Below are positions 31,848 through 42,482 of a DNA stretch of 64,000 nucleotides, one piece after another (positions within the stretch are counted from its first letter, which is position 1; every line of letters begins with the position of its first letter). The translations under genes were made by a program, and so were the position numbers. The DNA comes from Cladophialophora immunda. Taxonomy: Eukaryota > Ascomycota > Eurotiomycetes > Chaetothyriales > Herpotrichiellaceae. The stretch spans positions 3,014,463-3,078,462 of the forward strand of contig NW_015622543.1 of the NCBI RefSeq assembly GCF_000835495.1, given 5' to 3'. Under the pieces are notes generated by a model. The model was not told the origin of the DNA. It saw nothing but the letters and a program-made list of their open reading frames with translations, and made no database searches.

Positions 31848-33551
31848 TTAGTCATGGAAATTTACCTTCGGGTCAAAGGGCGGAATGTCCGAGGCCATTC
31901 TCATATGCGTGTCGCCGATTTGGATGAGTTTTCGCACTACCCAATCCCTCTCTTGGCCAGGCTCAAAGACCATCAAGCACAGTCTGAGGGCGAAGGTGAT
32001 GAAAAACGGTCCCAAGAAGGATGATGTCAGCATAAAAGGCGCAGTCCGACACATCTCTCGTGAGATCTCTCGATTCTCCATAAGATACAGCTCGTGTTTC
32101 TCGGGCGCGACATCTCGCTCGATGTCCTTCAAAATAAGGTTGAGGATGACCATAATTGTCCAATAGCCAACATGAGTAGACGCAACAAACACGTTGACAA
32201 ACACATACTGTTTCGGGAACACGGGATCCATGGTTTCCATCGTCGAGGTCTCGAGTCCTTGTTTCTTGAGTGTGGCTCGGAATCTCAGATTGATAGATTT
32301 GAGGTTGGCTCTATGCAATCGCGTCCGCGCGAGAAGGGCCTCTACATGAGCGGCGTATTGATCAGGTGGTAGCTTCCGTCGAGCCTCGCCTAGATTCCTG
32401 GCATCTCGTAACGTCGTTGGAATGAAGATATGCTCCAGATAAAACTCTTCAGCCAGGTCGAAGATATCCATTCGTTCGCCGGGAATGCCAGACGCTCGCA
32501 GATCTTCATGAATCTTTTTGGACATCTCGATCCACTGTGGCTCGGCTAGAAAGCAAGCGTCGTCTCTCATGAAAGCATCAATGACGATGGTATGGCGGTA
32601 GGCAAGATAGACATCTCGATCAAGACCTGATAGATGACGAGATGGTCCACGAATGCGCATCAATGTTCCCGCACCACCTGCATGGCGCACCCAGGACTGA
32701 TTGGAGTCGGAGGCAAACATTTCATAGAATGACAGCAGAATCGTGGCCGACAGCGTCTCGGTTGACATCCCCTTGGCGTCATCCATCAGCGATTGATTGA
32801 GAAGACGCAGCGCCTTGCCATAGTATTGTCGTGATTCTTGCACGAACAATTCCGTCCGCTGCATTCGACTCAAGTGGACCAAAGAGACTGCGCGAACCGC
32901 GGTGTCGAGGAGTTTCGATCCGAATAGGGTCGGCAGCTGCGCCAGCCAATTTTGATGGCTCCGCATCTGACGCGGAAGCAACAGTGGACCATGGCCACCT
33001 AACGAGGAAGAAAAGGTGTTGAGAAGCTGTTCTTGAACCAGCTGAGGGGAGTAGACGGCGTCATTGAGTGTCAATTCGAAGGGGATGTCCACGTTTATCA
33101 ACTCATCACTTAAAAGCCCACCCCATCCATGCGTTGATACCGGCGGACCCAACAGATCAGCGTCGGGATATATCTGATTCTCTAGCAGATTAATGAAAGG
33201 ATTTCGAGACGGTAACGCTTGGTTGGGTCGATAACGACTCACTTCAAGGTCCGGTGTATTGAAACGGGTGATCAGGTCGGTCGATTCTTCAGGTGATGAC
33301 TCTGTTGATTGACTGTTGTTGCTTGTAGAGGGGGACGTGCTGTCGAGCGCGATCCTCGACTCGGAACCATCCCTCTGGCCAAATCGCTTGCGGAGTTTGG
33401 ACCCTTCATCATAAATCCTCAGATCGGAATCGTATCCTGGGCACGGACGATTGCCTCTGGCACAGTTATTGCAGGTCGGGCGTGTCAAGTCACACCTGAC
33501 TCGGCGCTTGACGCATATGCGACAGCCTTTGCTTCTTGGGATGCCAACCAT
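31848..33551 (-). CDS. Zn2Cys6 transcription factor
   Basis: Single exon, 567 residues, ATG 33551. The binuclear zinc cluster is at the very N-terminus: Cys 10, 13, 20, 27, 30 and 37 (GCRICVKRRVRCDLTRPTC), with the usual basic residues between the second and third cysteines. The rest is a fungal-specific regulatory region without its own catalytic motifs (LVHLSRMQRTELFVQESRQYYGKALR, LSATILLSFYEMF). Probably a DNA-binding activator or repressor. The neighbouring oxidoreductase is the obvious candidate target, by position only. Confidence 0.9.
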   Translation of the reverse strand: MVGIPRSKGCRICVKRRVRCDLTRPTCNNCARGNRPCPGYDSDLRIYDEGSKLRKRFGQRDGSESRIALDSTSPSTSNNSQSTESSPEESTDLITRFNTPDLEVSRYRPNQALPSRNPFINLLENQIYPDADLLGPPVSTHGWGGLLSDELINVDIPFELTLNDAVYSPQLVQEQLLNTFSSSLGGHGPLLLPRQMRSHQNWLAQLPTLFGSKLLDTAVRAVSLVHLSRMQRTELFVQESRQYYGKALRLLNQSLMDDAKGMSTETLSATILLSFYEMFASDSNQSWVRHAGGAGTLMRIRGPSRHLSGLDRDVYLAYRHTIVIDAFMRDDACFLAEPQWIEMSKKIHEDLRASGIPGERMDIFDLAEEFYLEHIFIPTTLRDARNLGEARRKLPPDQYAAHVEALLARTRLHRANLKSINLRFRATLKKQGLETSTMETMDPVFPKQYVFVNVFVASTHVGYWTIMVILNLILKDIERDVAPEKHELYLMENREISREMCRTAPFMLTSSFLGPFFITFALRLCLMVFEPGQERDWVVRKLIQIGDTHMRMASDIPPFDPKVNFHD

Positions 33552-34536
33552 GCTTGATGTGATTGAGCGAGCATGAGGGGTCGGCAGTCGAGTGAGAAGA
33601 GAGGGCGTGACCTCCTCTAATAGGGGCGCATGCGGTATCTGAAAAGGCAGTCAACCTCTAGACGGGGGGCTATCGATGCGAGCGACATTCTTCATCATCG
33701 CAGAAGTCACGGAGATGTACAGAGGGAGGGAAACGAGAAAGGTTGATGCCTGATCAGATGGTGAAATACCCACATAATAAGAGGGCCGAGCAGTCACATT
33801 GAGTGGCTGCCGACAGCAATACCACGAACCACGGGAAACGGCTCCACGGCCCAGGGAGTGCAGGGCATTGAGGACAACGAAGGAGAGTCGATCAGCTATG
33901 ACGACAAGCCCAGCACCAAGTGTGGCAGAGAAGCCCAGCAGCCCAGCAGCCCAGCAGCTCAAGGAGTCCAGGGAGCAGGAACGCCAGTACTAAGCGTTTT
34001 GGATAAGCGGTTCCAGGCGCCCATCGTGGCGCAGCTTTAACTGAGGAGCCCACAAGTCCAGAAGCCCACAATTGCACACCTGCAGTTACGAGTACTGGCC
34101 AATGCCCGCTGCCGCCCTTTGCCCCCTCGCTATGCGCCTGCACGGACAATCCCGCTGCCGCAGCCACACACCAACTGCATAGGTAGGTATGGGCATGTAC
34201 CAGATACGCCATACACCGCGAGAAACCAACTGAACATTTCCCTTCCTTTGCTTTTACTAGCTGAACCGCGCCTCGTGGTGCTGGTTTCGTCGGAACTGGC
34301 TCAGCAAAGGCAACCCATAGCTCTTGTGTCATACTCTCAGTAGCCTCGGAGGTCTCGACCATGCCCATATTGCAAAGACAGACTGCGCTGGCACCAAACC
34401 ATGCTCAAGGCAAAGGACGGTATGGCACACCAAAAGAGGCCCAGGTTTAGTTCAAACCAGCGTCTGTGCACGATAAGCCTCGATTTCAGACCAGAGGACC
34501 CAAGCCAGACCCCTCATCACTCTTTACTATTTCCAC
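33552..34536. other. Intergenic region
   Basis: Contains a short CAGCAGCCCAGCAGCCCAGC tract near 33938-33960. No gene recognised. Confidence 0.5.
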
Positions 34537-35958
34537 TCAGCCTTCCAGCTCATTCATTGCGACATCTTCTTCATCAGGACAAACAATCGCCTCTGACGGC
34601 TTCCACACCTGGATCAGATTGTCATCCGCTGCACTGCAAACCACCCATGGGATGTTTTTGTTCCATGAGAAATCGCTGATCCGGTTGGTATGTCCTCCGT
34701 GCATGAAAAGAAGCTCTGGGGAACCGTCTTCACTGTCTTCAGGGGCCTGCTCATCGCCGACTTTTTCCAAATCCCAACAAATTATCCTTCGATCGTAACT
34801 GCTGGATGCGAGAACCGACTCTTCAAATGGATGCCATTCTAGTGTCGTCACACTGTCATTGTGCCCTTCGAGAACGTGCAACTTGTCCGTGAGCTTCCGC
34901 AGGTCCCAGATGGCAATCGTCTTGTCGGCACTTCCAGTCGCAACCAAAGTCTCTATTGAAAGGTTGAACGCAAGGGCGTTGACCGCATCCCGATGCTGCC
35001 TCTCACACTTAGCGGCAGCTCGCTCAGTGTTAGGCTGTCTCAGATCCAGAAGCTGCATGGTGATATCGTCCGATACAGTTCCCAGCAGATTTGGGAGGAT
35101 GGGATGAAATTGTACGTCATTCACTATCGAGCTGTGGTGTGTGTATCGGCGAGACTCGTGGAGCAACTTGTTGGTTTTCGATGCCTGCGTGATGTCCCAC
35201 AGTCGGACTGTATGGTCTTCGCTGGCTGTGGCCAATTGGCCCGACTGGTGAGGATCCCAACTGAGACCGTAGCCTTCCTTGGTGTGCCCACTAAGCTCTA
35301 TTGTAGGATTAGGCCTTCCTGAAGGCAGGCCAGGGAGTTTCGACCTGTCCCATATCATGACTCGCCCATCGGTGCACATGGTCGCGATGACATTCGGATT
35401 CTGTGGCTGATATCGTGCCTTGTTGACCTCCCCAGGATGGTCAATTTTCTGGACAATATTGAACTTGACTTCAATTTGATTTCTGCCCGATGGGCCTCCG
35501 CCATACCCACCAATTTCTCCTGTCTCTTCATTGTAATCCTCCACGTCGGCTTCCTTGTGATCGGGTAATTGGACGCTGGCCACTTGTAGGTAGTTCGGTT
35601 GACCTTCAGCCGTATGTGTGCCTATCAAGAGGCGGTGTTTGGAGTAGTTGGTGTCAGGAACCCTGAATGTCTTAGCCACTAGACAGGACCGACCGAGTAG
35701 AGCAGGTTACTTACGCTGTCACATCTGGGAACCACTGAGTGGTTAGGGTGGGCCAGTCCAGGGCCGTACTGAGGATCATGTCATATAGAAAAGGAGCGTT
35801 CTTCTTCCATGTCTTGTATTCTTCATTGATGATTTTCGATTCAGTCTCGGCGTCTTCGTTGTTCAACTCTTGGTCGCTCACTGAATATGGACCGTGGTTA
35901 GCAAAGGGAGCTGCGCTCTGAACAAGGCCGCCTTACTATTCTCGTCGTCCTCCGCCAT
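34537..35958 (-). CDS. RbAp48/Msi1/Hat2-type WD40 histone-binding protein
   Basis: Exons 35958-35937 (22 nt), 35880-35715 and 35662-34537 give 437 residues. Introns have GTAAGG and GTAAGT donors and the phase closes only with the TTCAG acceptor at 35663. The N-terminal helix and chaperone motif ([34 protein letters not shown]) precede a seven-bladed WD40 propeller ([41 protein letters not shown]). This family is the histone H3/H4-binding subunit shared by CAF-1, HAT-B, NuRD-like and PRC2 complexes. Fungi often have more than one paralogue and I cannot say which this is. PRC2 relevance: a KMT6-like gene lies at the start of the window. Confidence 0.93.
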
Positions 35959-36426
35959 TTTGTCTGGTTCGAGATGAGAGCGTAGGGAACTCGAGAAGGG
36001 TGAGGACTATCTCAATGTGAGGAGAGTGAATCGGCGGCAAGGATGGTTTATAAGACTAGAATAGCTTTGCAGTCCCCCTTCAAGCTCTTGATTAAAAGAC
36101 GCGCCCGCTCTAGACTTCAGAACCGCACTTGAACCGACGCGTTAAGTGACCCGCCCAAAAGGGCTAGGGCGCCAAGACCCCAAAATGGCCGAAGCCGATC
36201 TCGTTGCCGCCAGATCCTCGACATCGAGCCTCAACTCATCATCGATTCCGCATAAACATCATTTATTCTCAAATAGAGGTCATCTCTGCAGGATAAACTA
36301 CCTTCTCTCCTGCATATCTACGACTAGCGCCTATCGTATGTGAAATTCAGCGAGTGGCGGCTTGGTACACATTCTCTTTTTCATCGATATCAAGAAACCT
36401 CGTTTGGATCTGCGCCCACCGCCACC
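35959..36426. other. Divergent promoter between the RbAp48-type gene and XRN1
   Basis: Short shared upstream region. The XRN1 frame is open from 36340, but its conserved start is at 36427. No other feature seen. Confidence 0.5.
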
Positions 36427-39400
36427 ATGGGTGTCCCCAAATTCTTTCGATGGCTCAGCGAACGATACCCTGCGATATCACAGCTGATTGCCGAAAACCG
36501 CATTCCTGAATTCGACTGTCTTTACCTCGACATGAATGGCATCATTCACAATTGTACGCACAAAGACTCGGACTCGCCCTCTTTCCGAATGACGGAGGAC
36601 AAGATGTTCATTGCCATCTTCAACTATATAGAGCACCTTTTTGGCAAAATTAAACCCAAAAAGCTGTTTTTCATGGCCGTCGATGGAGTGGCGCCCCGCG
36701 CCAAGATGAACCAGCAGCGCTCACGCCGCTTCCGTACCGCACTTGATGCAGAAAAGGCTCGCGAAAAGGCTATTAAAGAAGGCGTGGAGTTGCCCAAAGA
36801 AGACCCCTTTGACAGCAACTGCATTACCCCCGGCACCGAGTTCATGGCAAGACTTACCAAACAGCTCAAATATTTCATCAGCAAAAAGGTCTCTGAAGAC
36901 GTCGATTGGCAAGGCGTCGAGGTCGTCCTGTCTGGCCATGAAGTCCCTGGCGAGGGAGAACACAAAATCATGGAGTACATCCGACAAGCCAAAGCGCAAC
37001 CTGGTTATGACCCCAATGTGCGCCACTGTCTGTACGGACTGGATGCTGATTTGATCATGTTGGGTCTTCTCAGCCACGACCCTCATTTCTGCTTGCTTCG
37101 CGAGGAGGTTACTTTTGGGAGACAGTCCCAGAAGAAATCCAAGGAATTGGAGCATCAGAACTTCTACCTCATGCATCTTTGCATTGTCCGAGAATACCTG
37201 GAGTTGGAATTCCAAGACCTAAAGCAAGAGGGCACCCTTGATTTTGATTATGATATGGAACGAATCATTGACGACTTCATTCTGATGGCTTTCTTTGTGG
37301 GAAACGATTTCTTACCCAACCTCCCCAACCTGCACATCAACGAAGGAGCGCTGGCGCTTATGTTCCAAAAATACAAACAAATTCTCCCAACACTGGGCGG
37401 TTACATCAACGAGCATGGTGTGATCAATCTGCAGCGATTGGAGGTCCTTTTGAATGAGTTGGCGGAAGTGGAGGATCGTTTCTTTGAGGCAGAATATGCC
37501 GGGGCCAAGTGGATCGATGCGAAGCGGAATGGGCAGAACGCAGACGAGCCACTGACAACTTCCCGTGGCCCTATCAGAGTCTCTCCTGAACAGAAGAAGC
37601 TCTTCAGGGAGGTGAAGAAGTACTTTGTGTCACCCGTCAACAGCGACCCTACGACGAGACAGCCACTAAACCTACCTTCCACACTTCCAGCACGGGATCG
37701 CAAATTTGTACAGCAGCTTGCGACCGACTTGCACCTGCAGTGGTCCACAAAGGAAGACGGCAACGGCAACCGCTTCCTTCAGTTGGAATTTCCTGCCAAG
37801 GGGGAACAGGCGGAATCGGATGAGGAAGAGGAAGAATCAGAATTAGCCATAATGCGGGTCTTGAAGCGATACGAGAACGCGAAAGTCGAAGAAAGCACCA
37901 ATGAGCAAGCCCAACAAGACATGCAGAAGAAATACGACCAGAAGTTCCAGGAGTGGAAAGATCAATACTACAAAGAAAAGTTCGGCTGGGGCCTCGAGAA
38001 TGAAGAAGCCTTGAGGAAGTTGTCGGAAAACTATGTGCAGGGCCTGCAATGGGTCCTTTTCTATTATTATCGTGGCGTTGCTTCGTGGCCCTGGTTTTAT
38101 CAATATCACTACTCGCCAATGATCTCGGATGTCAAGAGAGGCCTGGGTGCGGACATGAACTTCCATCTCGGTCAACCGTTTCGGCCATTTCAGCAGCTGA
38201 TGGGCGTTCTTCCGGATCGAAGCAAGAAAATTGTCCCAGAAGTTTACCATGACCTGATGACGTCGAAAGACTCACCCATTATCGACTTCTATCCACGAGA
38301 TTTTGAGCTCGACATGAACGGCAAGAAACAGGAATGGGAAGCTGTCGTCAAGATCCCGTTTATTGATGAGCGGCGGCTTCTCGATGCTATGGCTCCTAAA
38401 GATGCTTTGCTGTCCGATGACGAACGCCTTCGCAATGATTTCGGGGTCAGTCTGAAATTCACGTATTCTCCAGAAGTCGACTACACTTATCCTTCTTCGC
38501 TTGTCGGAATCTTCCCAGATCTACCACATTGCCATTGCATCCAAAATGAATTTGAACTTCCTACCATGGATGGCCTGGAGCCGTACGTGGGTCTGGTGGA
38601 CGGCGTCAAACTTGGTGTCGCAGCTTTGGCAGGCTTCCCCAGTCTGAAAACCTTGCCGTTTACCGGCTCGTTGGGATTCCACGGTGTAAATGTATTCCAG
38701 CAAGACAGTCGAAATGAGAGCATGATCATCACTTTGTCAGGCACAGAGACAAGAACCAACGTGGAGTACGCCAAAGTTCTTTTGAATAGGCGTGTCTTTG
38801 TGGGATATCCATTCTTGCAAGAAGCAAAGATTGTCAAGGTTTCAGACGAACTTTTCGACTACGTCATGGCGGATAATGGGGAGAGCGTGCCTCATCATAT
38901 CAGGGAGATTGAGCATTCTGGGAACGAAATTGACCAGTTCCGGAAGAAGGCAGATCGAATTGAGAAATACTACAGCAAGAGACTCGGAATGTTGATTGGC
39001 GAAGTGGAATCTCTCGTCCAGGTTGAGATGCTCAAGGGACTCAAGAAACTGGACGATGGATCGACAGTCAAGGAATTCGCCGAGCTTCCAGGTCTGGACA
39101 CTATCCATGCGACGCAGCTTTTAGTCGAAAATGTGGTCAGCGAAGACGTCCGTTTCATTGAGCAAGCGGCTGTGGCCATTGAAGAAGAATTTCCAGACGG
39201 TACTAACGCCTTCTTCCTCGGCGATTACGCTTATGGACGCCCTGTCAGTGTGATTGGCCATGAAAACGGAAAGGCAAAATGCTTGATTGCACTCTCGAAA
39301 GCGCGCCAGGTGGAGTTTGGGCGCGAAATCGCCCGTCAAGCAGAAAGACTGTCACCATATACGCCTTCATACCAGGTTGCCCAGAGCCTTAACCTGAATC

Positions 39401-40674
39401 CACTGGCATTGGCAAAGATCACCTCTTCCTTTTCCATCACGGTGGAAGGGACTAGAGTGAATCTAGGCCTCAACCTCAAGTTTGAAGCCAAAAAGCTCAA
39501 AGTTCTAGGCTATTCGCGCAAAGGCTCGAGCGGGTGGGAGTTCAGCCGGGCAGCTATCGAACTGATCCAGCAGTATATGATCAAATTTCCGCAGTTCATC
39601 GCTGGCATCCACAAGAACCCGCAAGGTGACATGTTACCTGCGACAGCATACTTCCCCGGCGACGAACAGCAGGCCAAAGCAAAAGTCAAAGAGATACAAG
39701 CATGGTTGAAAGAGATTGAATCAAAGAGCTTCGAGAAGGTCCCTCTCGAAGCCGAGCAGTTGGACTCGGAGATTGTGAAGCGTATCGAGCAAGCTGCGGA
39801 CGAGGCACTTCGCTCTGAACCGCCTCCTTACAACAAAACTATCGGAGGAGTTCCTCGTAATGGACTTTTGAAGCCCTCGGATGCGCAATGGCGGCTTGGA
39901 AATCAGAAATTTAGTCTCGGAGACAGGGTGATCTACGTGGCTGACTCTGGCAAAGTTCCAATTGCCTCGAAAGGAACTGTTGTTGGCTTGACCCAAACTA
40001 CAAGGGAAACTTGGCTTGATATTGTCTTCGACGTCTCTTTTATGAGTGGGACGTCGTTGGGAGATCGTTGCTCACCATTCCGCGGATCCACCGTGCCAAC
40101 ATGGTCTGTTTTGAATCTCAGCAATCGACAAGTACTTGCTTCATCAAAAGCAAGCGCGAATCGACAGACAAATGGCAGTGCGCATTCTCCTCTCACTGTG
40201 CCAGGTTATGGTCAACCTGGGATCGGAGGCCCAGGTCAATTACGCCCAGCCGGAACGCCTCCAGCATTGAGAGGTACATGGCGCGGAGCTGTATCTGGAC
40301 ATCCGTCCGGTGGGCGGGGGCAAACGAACGGCACGTCAGGCCGGGGCCAAATGACGGGGACTTCAATGCCAATCCGGAACATGTCAAGCTCACCTGTCAA
40401 CGGTAACCGCGGCAATGCGACAAATGGTCAGTATGGTCGTGGTGGCCGCGCAGCGATGGGCCATGTCAGCGCTCGAGGAGGGTACACAATTGTCGACCGA
40501 GGCGATGCTCAAGCTGGTGTTGTCCAGAACAATCCCAATTTCCGGCCCAAAGCGCAGAACAATGTACCTCCACCGGCCAGCTTGAACCTTCCTGCCACCC
40601 CACGAGGCCGTGGTCGAGGACGAGGTGGTACGTCTAGAGGAGGACGAGGTGCAACGCCGCGGGGAGGATCATGA
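36427..40674 (+). CDS. XRN1: 5'-3' exoribonuclease XRN1
   Basis: Single exon, 1415 residues. The ATG at 36427 is chosen over the in-frame one at 36340 because the invariant N-terminus MGVPKFFRWLSERYP begins there and it has a perfect context (CCGCCACCATGG). The nuclease core includes YLDMNGIIHNC, GEGEHKIMEY, GLDADLIMLGLLSHDP and FVGNDFLPNLP, carrying the acidic metal ligands of the Xrn family. Conserved region 2 (GLQWVLFYYYRGVASWPWFY) and the downstream PAZ/KOW/SH3-like region follow. The last 150 residues are Gly/Arg/Asn-rich with RGRG repeats. Cytoplasmic decay of decapped mRNA. Confidence 0.97.
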   Translation: MGVPKFFRWLSERYPAISQLIAENRIPEFDCLYLDMNGIIHNCTHKDSDSPSFRMTEDKMFIAIFNYIEHLFGKIKPKKLFFMAVDGVAPRAKMNQQRSRRFRTALDAEKAREKAIKEGVELPKEDPFDSNCITPGTEFMARLTKQLKYFISKKVSEDVDWQGVEVVLSGHEVPGEGEHKIMEYIRQAKAQPGYDPNVRHCLYGLDADLIMLGLLSHDPHFCLLREEVTFGRQSQKKSKELEHQNFYLMHLCIVREYLELEFQDLKQEGTLDFDYDMERIIDDFILMAFFVGNDFLPNLPNLHINEGALALMFQKYKQILPTLGGYINEHGVINLQRLEVLLNELAEVEDRFFEAEYAGAKWIDAKRNGQNADEPLTTSRGPIRVSPEQKKLFREVKKYFVSPVNSDPTTRQPLNLPSTLPARDRKFVQQLATDLHLQWSTKEDGNGNRFLQLEFPAKGEQAESDEEEEESELAIMRVLKRYENAKVEESTNEQAQQDMQKKYDQKFQEWKDQYYKEKFGWGLENEEALRKLSENYVQGLQWVLFYYYRGVASWPWFYQYHYSPMISDVKRGLGADMNFHLGQPFRPFQQLMGVLPDRSKKIVPEVYHDLMTSKDSPIIDFYPRDFELDMNGKKQEWEAVVKIPFIDERRLLDAMAPKDALLSDDERLRNDFGVSLKFTYSPEVDYTYPSSLVGIFPDLPHCHCIQNEFELPTMDGLEPYVGLVDGVKLGVAALAGFPSLKTLPFTGSLGFHGVNVFQQDSRNESMIITLSGTETRTNVEYAKVLLNRRVFVGYPFLQEAKIVKVSDELFDYVMADNGESVPHHIREIEHSGNEIDQFRKKADRIEKYYSKRLGMLIGEVESLVQVEMLKGLKKLDDGSTVKEFAELPGLDTIHATQLLVENVVSEDVRFIEQAAVAIEEEFPDGTNAFFLGDYAYGRPVSVIGHENGKAKCLIALSKARQVEFGREIARQAERLSPYTPSYQVAQSLNLNPLALAKITSSFSITVEGTRVNLGLNLKFEAKKLKVLGYSRKGSSGWEFSRAAIELIQQYMIKFPQFIAGIHKNPQGDMLPATAYFPGDEQQAKAKVKEIQAWLKEIESKSFEKVPLEAEQLDSEIVKRIEQAADEALRSEPPPYNKTIGGVPRNGLLKPSDAQWRLGNQKFSLGDRVIYVADSGKVPIASKGTVVGLTQTTRETWLDIVFDVSFMSGTSLGDRCSPFRGSTVPTWSVLNLSNRQVLASSKASANRQTNGSAHSPLTVPGYGQPGIGGPGQLRPAGTPPALRGTWRGAVSGHPSGGRGQTNGTSGRGQMTGTSMPIRNMSSSPVNGNRGNATNGQYGRGGRAAMGHVSARGGYTIVDRGDAQAGVVQNNPNFRPKAQNNVPPPASLNLPATPRGRGRGRGGTSRGGRGATPRGGS

Positions 40675-42482
40675 GGTGATGGCACCTACCGGTCTGCAAA
40701 TCCGTATGATTAGCGAAGGTCTGTCGGTCTTGAACAGGTGTATGGTTTTGTCGTCAAGAGCATGTGGTGGTGCAAGTTTGGGCTGCAAGAGATATTAGTG
40801 AGTAAAGGGTTTCAGTCACACGGAGGAAGCCGATGTTATCGCTCCAGTTGAATGCAGCGGACCGGATGGAGTCGTGGGCGATTGAGCCTTTCCGAGCAAG
40901 GCTAGCGATCCTTGCAAGCTCGCTATGCAACGCAGAGCCCCGCAGTTCGAAGCGTCCGGTACTCCTCCAGTCCGTCAAACCAACTGGCACATGCTGGAAC
41001 GGAAAGGCGAGTTCAGAATACGAGGTTGCGGAAACGATCGCCATGAGAAGCGCGGCGCACCCGAAGAAAAGCCATAGATGCGAATGGGGGGACGATGGGA
41101 TCGATTGCAACCAATCCTTCAGTCTCCAGATCCTCGCGACAATGTGTCCTTGTTTGCCTGTCTCTATGCAAGTTCCTGCTCCCCCCTGGATGTACGTTAA
41201 GGTCCGACGCTTGAAATGCACGTCATCTGATGGGCCGTTTGCCTTACTAACTACGGAGCACGAGTTTCCTGTTCCAGCTTTCGCGAGTTCTGCAAAGGCC
41301 CCGCCTTGAGGTCTTATGCTTCGCCGAGGGGCAATGTGGCGAAAAGGTTCACACTCGCCCGAACTCTTCGACTCGGGCTGCATATCTCCCGTTCCCAGGA
41401 CAGTGTGACCCCCTCGTTTCCCGGTGGCGCTCTTTCAAGCTGATTCGATCCAGGTGTTGCGTTCCTGGCTGCCTCTCCACGCCAGGCTCTGGCACCACGT
41501 CAGATCTGCTCGTCAAACCCCTCAACCGAGTCCCTTGCTACCCCCACGCTATCGAGCGTCAGACACGTTTTCTTGCTGGTGGGCTATTGTTTCCAACGTT
41601 CAAGTTGATGCCACCATCCATCCCCACAGTCTCTATCCACGATGACATGCTGCCGTGCTGCCGCCAACCCCTTGCCGACGGGCTTTTACTGCCTGCTCTT
41701 TCGAGATAAAACACATGACCCGGGCTTCGACATTGACAGACCCCATTGAAACCCGTTTGACTCCCTCCGTGGCAGGCTAGCATTGGGGTTTTGTTCCTCC
41801 TGCTTGGTTAGGGTGCGGAGAGCAGATTCCGGCGCACGAACCATGCTGTGTGACTCTATTATCAGCTCCCAAGACTCACAGCAATCCACGATACAGATCA
41901 CCAAACCCATTGATATTGACGAGTTCCCATTTCTCCCCCATTTGTTATCTCATGAGGCCTAGTCAAGCATTGGCTCCGCTACAATTCCCTTACCAATCAG
42001 CTTGATGCTGCGGTCCGGGCTAGGATCACGCTTTCTCGCAGTGACAGCCGCCTCCATTTCTCTCATCATCTGACTTTGTGGATATCTCTTGTTCCCTTTC
42101 CTGTCTCTTCCGCATCGAGCCTTGGTCCAACCTCAACAATTTTTGGGCAGACAAACCACCATGGCGGTTGTAATTGTGACTCTGTATCGCTCTCCCTCGA
42201 TTGTCAAGTGAAGACCCATCCGCGGCTGGCGCTGGCCAAGGCAAGTCGAAGCCAACACGAAGTTGCCTTTTGGTCTCTTCTCCAAGTCCAAGAAGGGATA
42301 TTGGATCCTGAGAAAGCCCCGAAAGAAGGCTCCGCCACTTCGAGGCTCCATTGGACTAGACATCACACACAACAAGGCCCGAGCCTGATACTTTGACCGG
42401 TTGCCTACGACCTGTCGCCATCGCTCTCATTCCCCCCCCAGAAGTCACGGAATACTAGAGTCTACTAGAGTCAACATCAAAC
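40675..42482. other. Long intergenic region before the ACT-domain gene
   Basis: A minus frame 40754-41383 (209 codons, one hydrophobic stretch) and an overlapping plus frame 40833-41309 are both unconvincing. Short uORF-like ATGs lie just before 42483 (for example 42162, 16 codons), so part of this may be a long 5'UTR. Confidence 0.4.

Noticed and set aside
36340..36426. Upstream in-frame ATG for XRN1
   Set aside because: The added 29 residues precede the invariant MGVPKFFRW start, which itself has an ideal initiation context.
40754..41383. 209-codon minus frame with one hydrophobic stretch
   Set aside because: Overlaps an equally long plus frame and the XRN1 3' flank. No conserved pattern.
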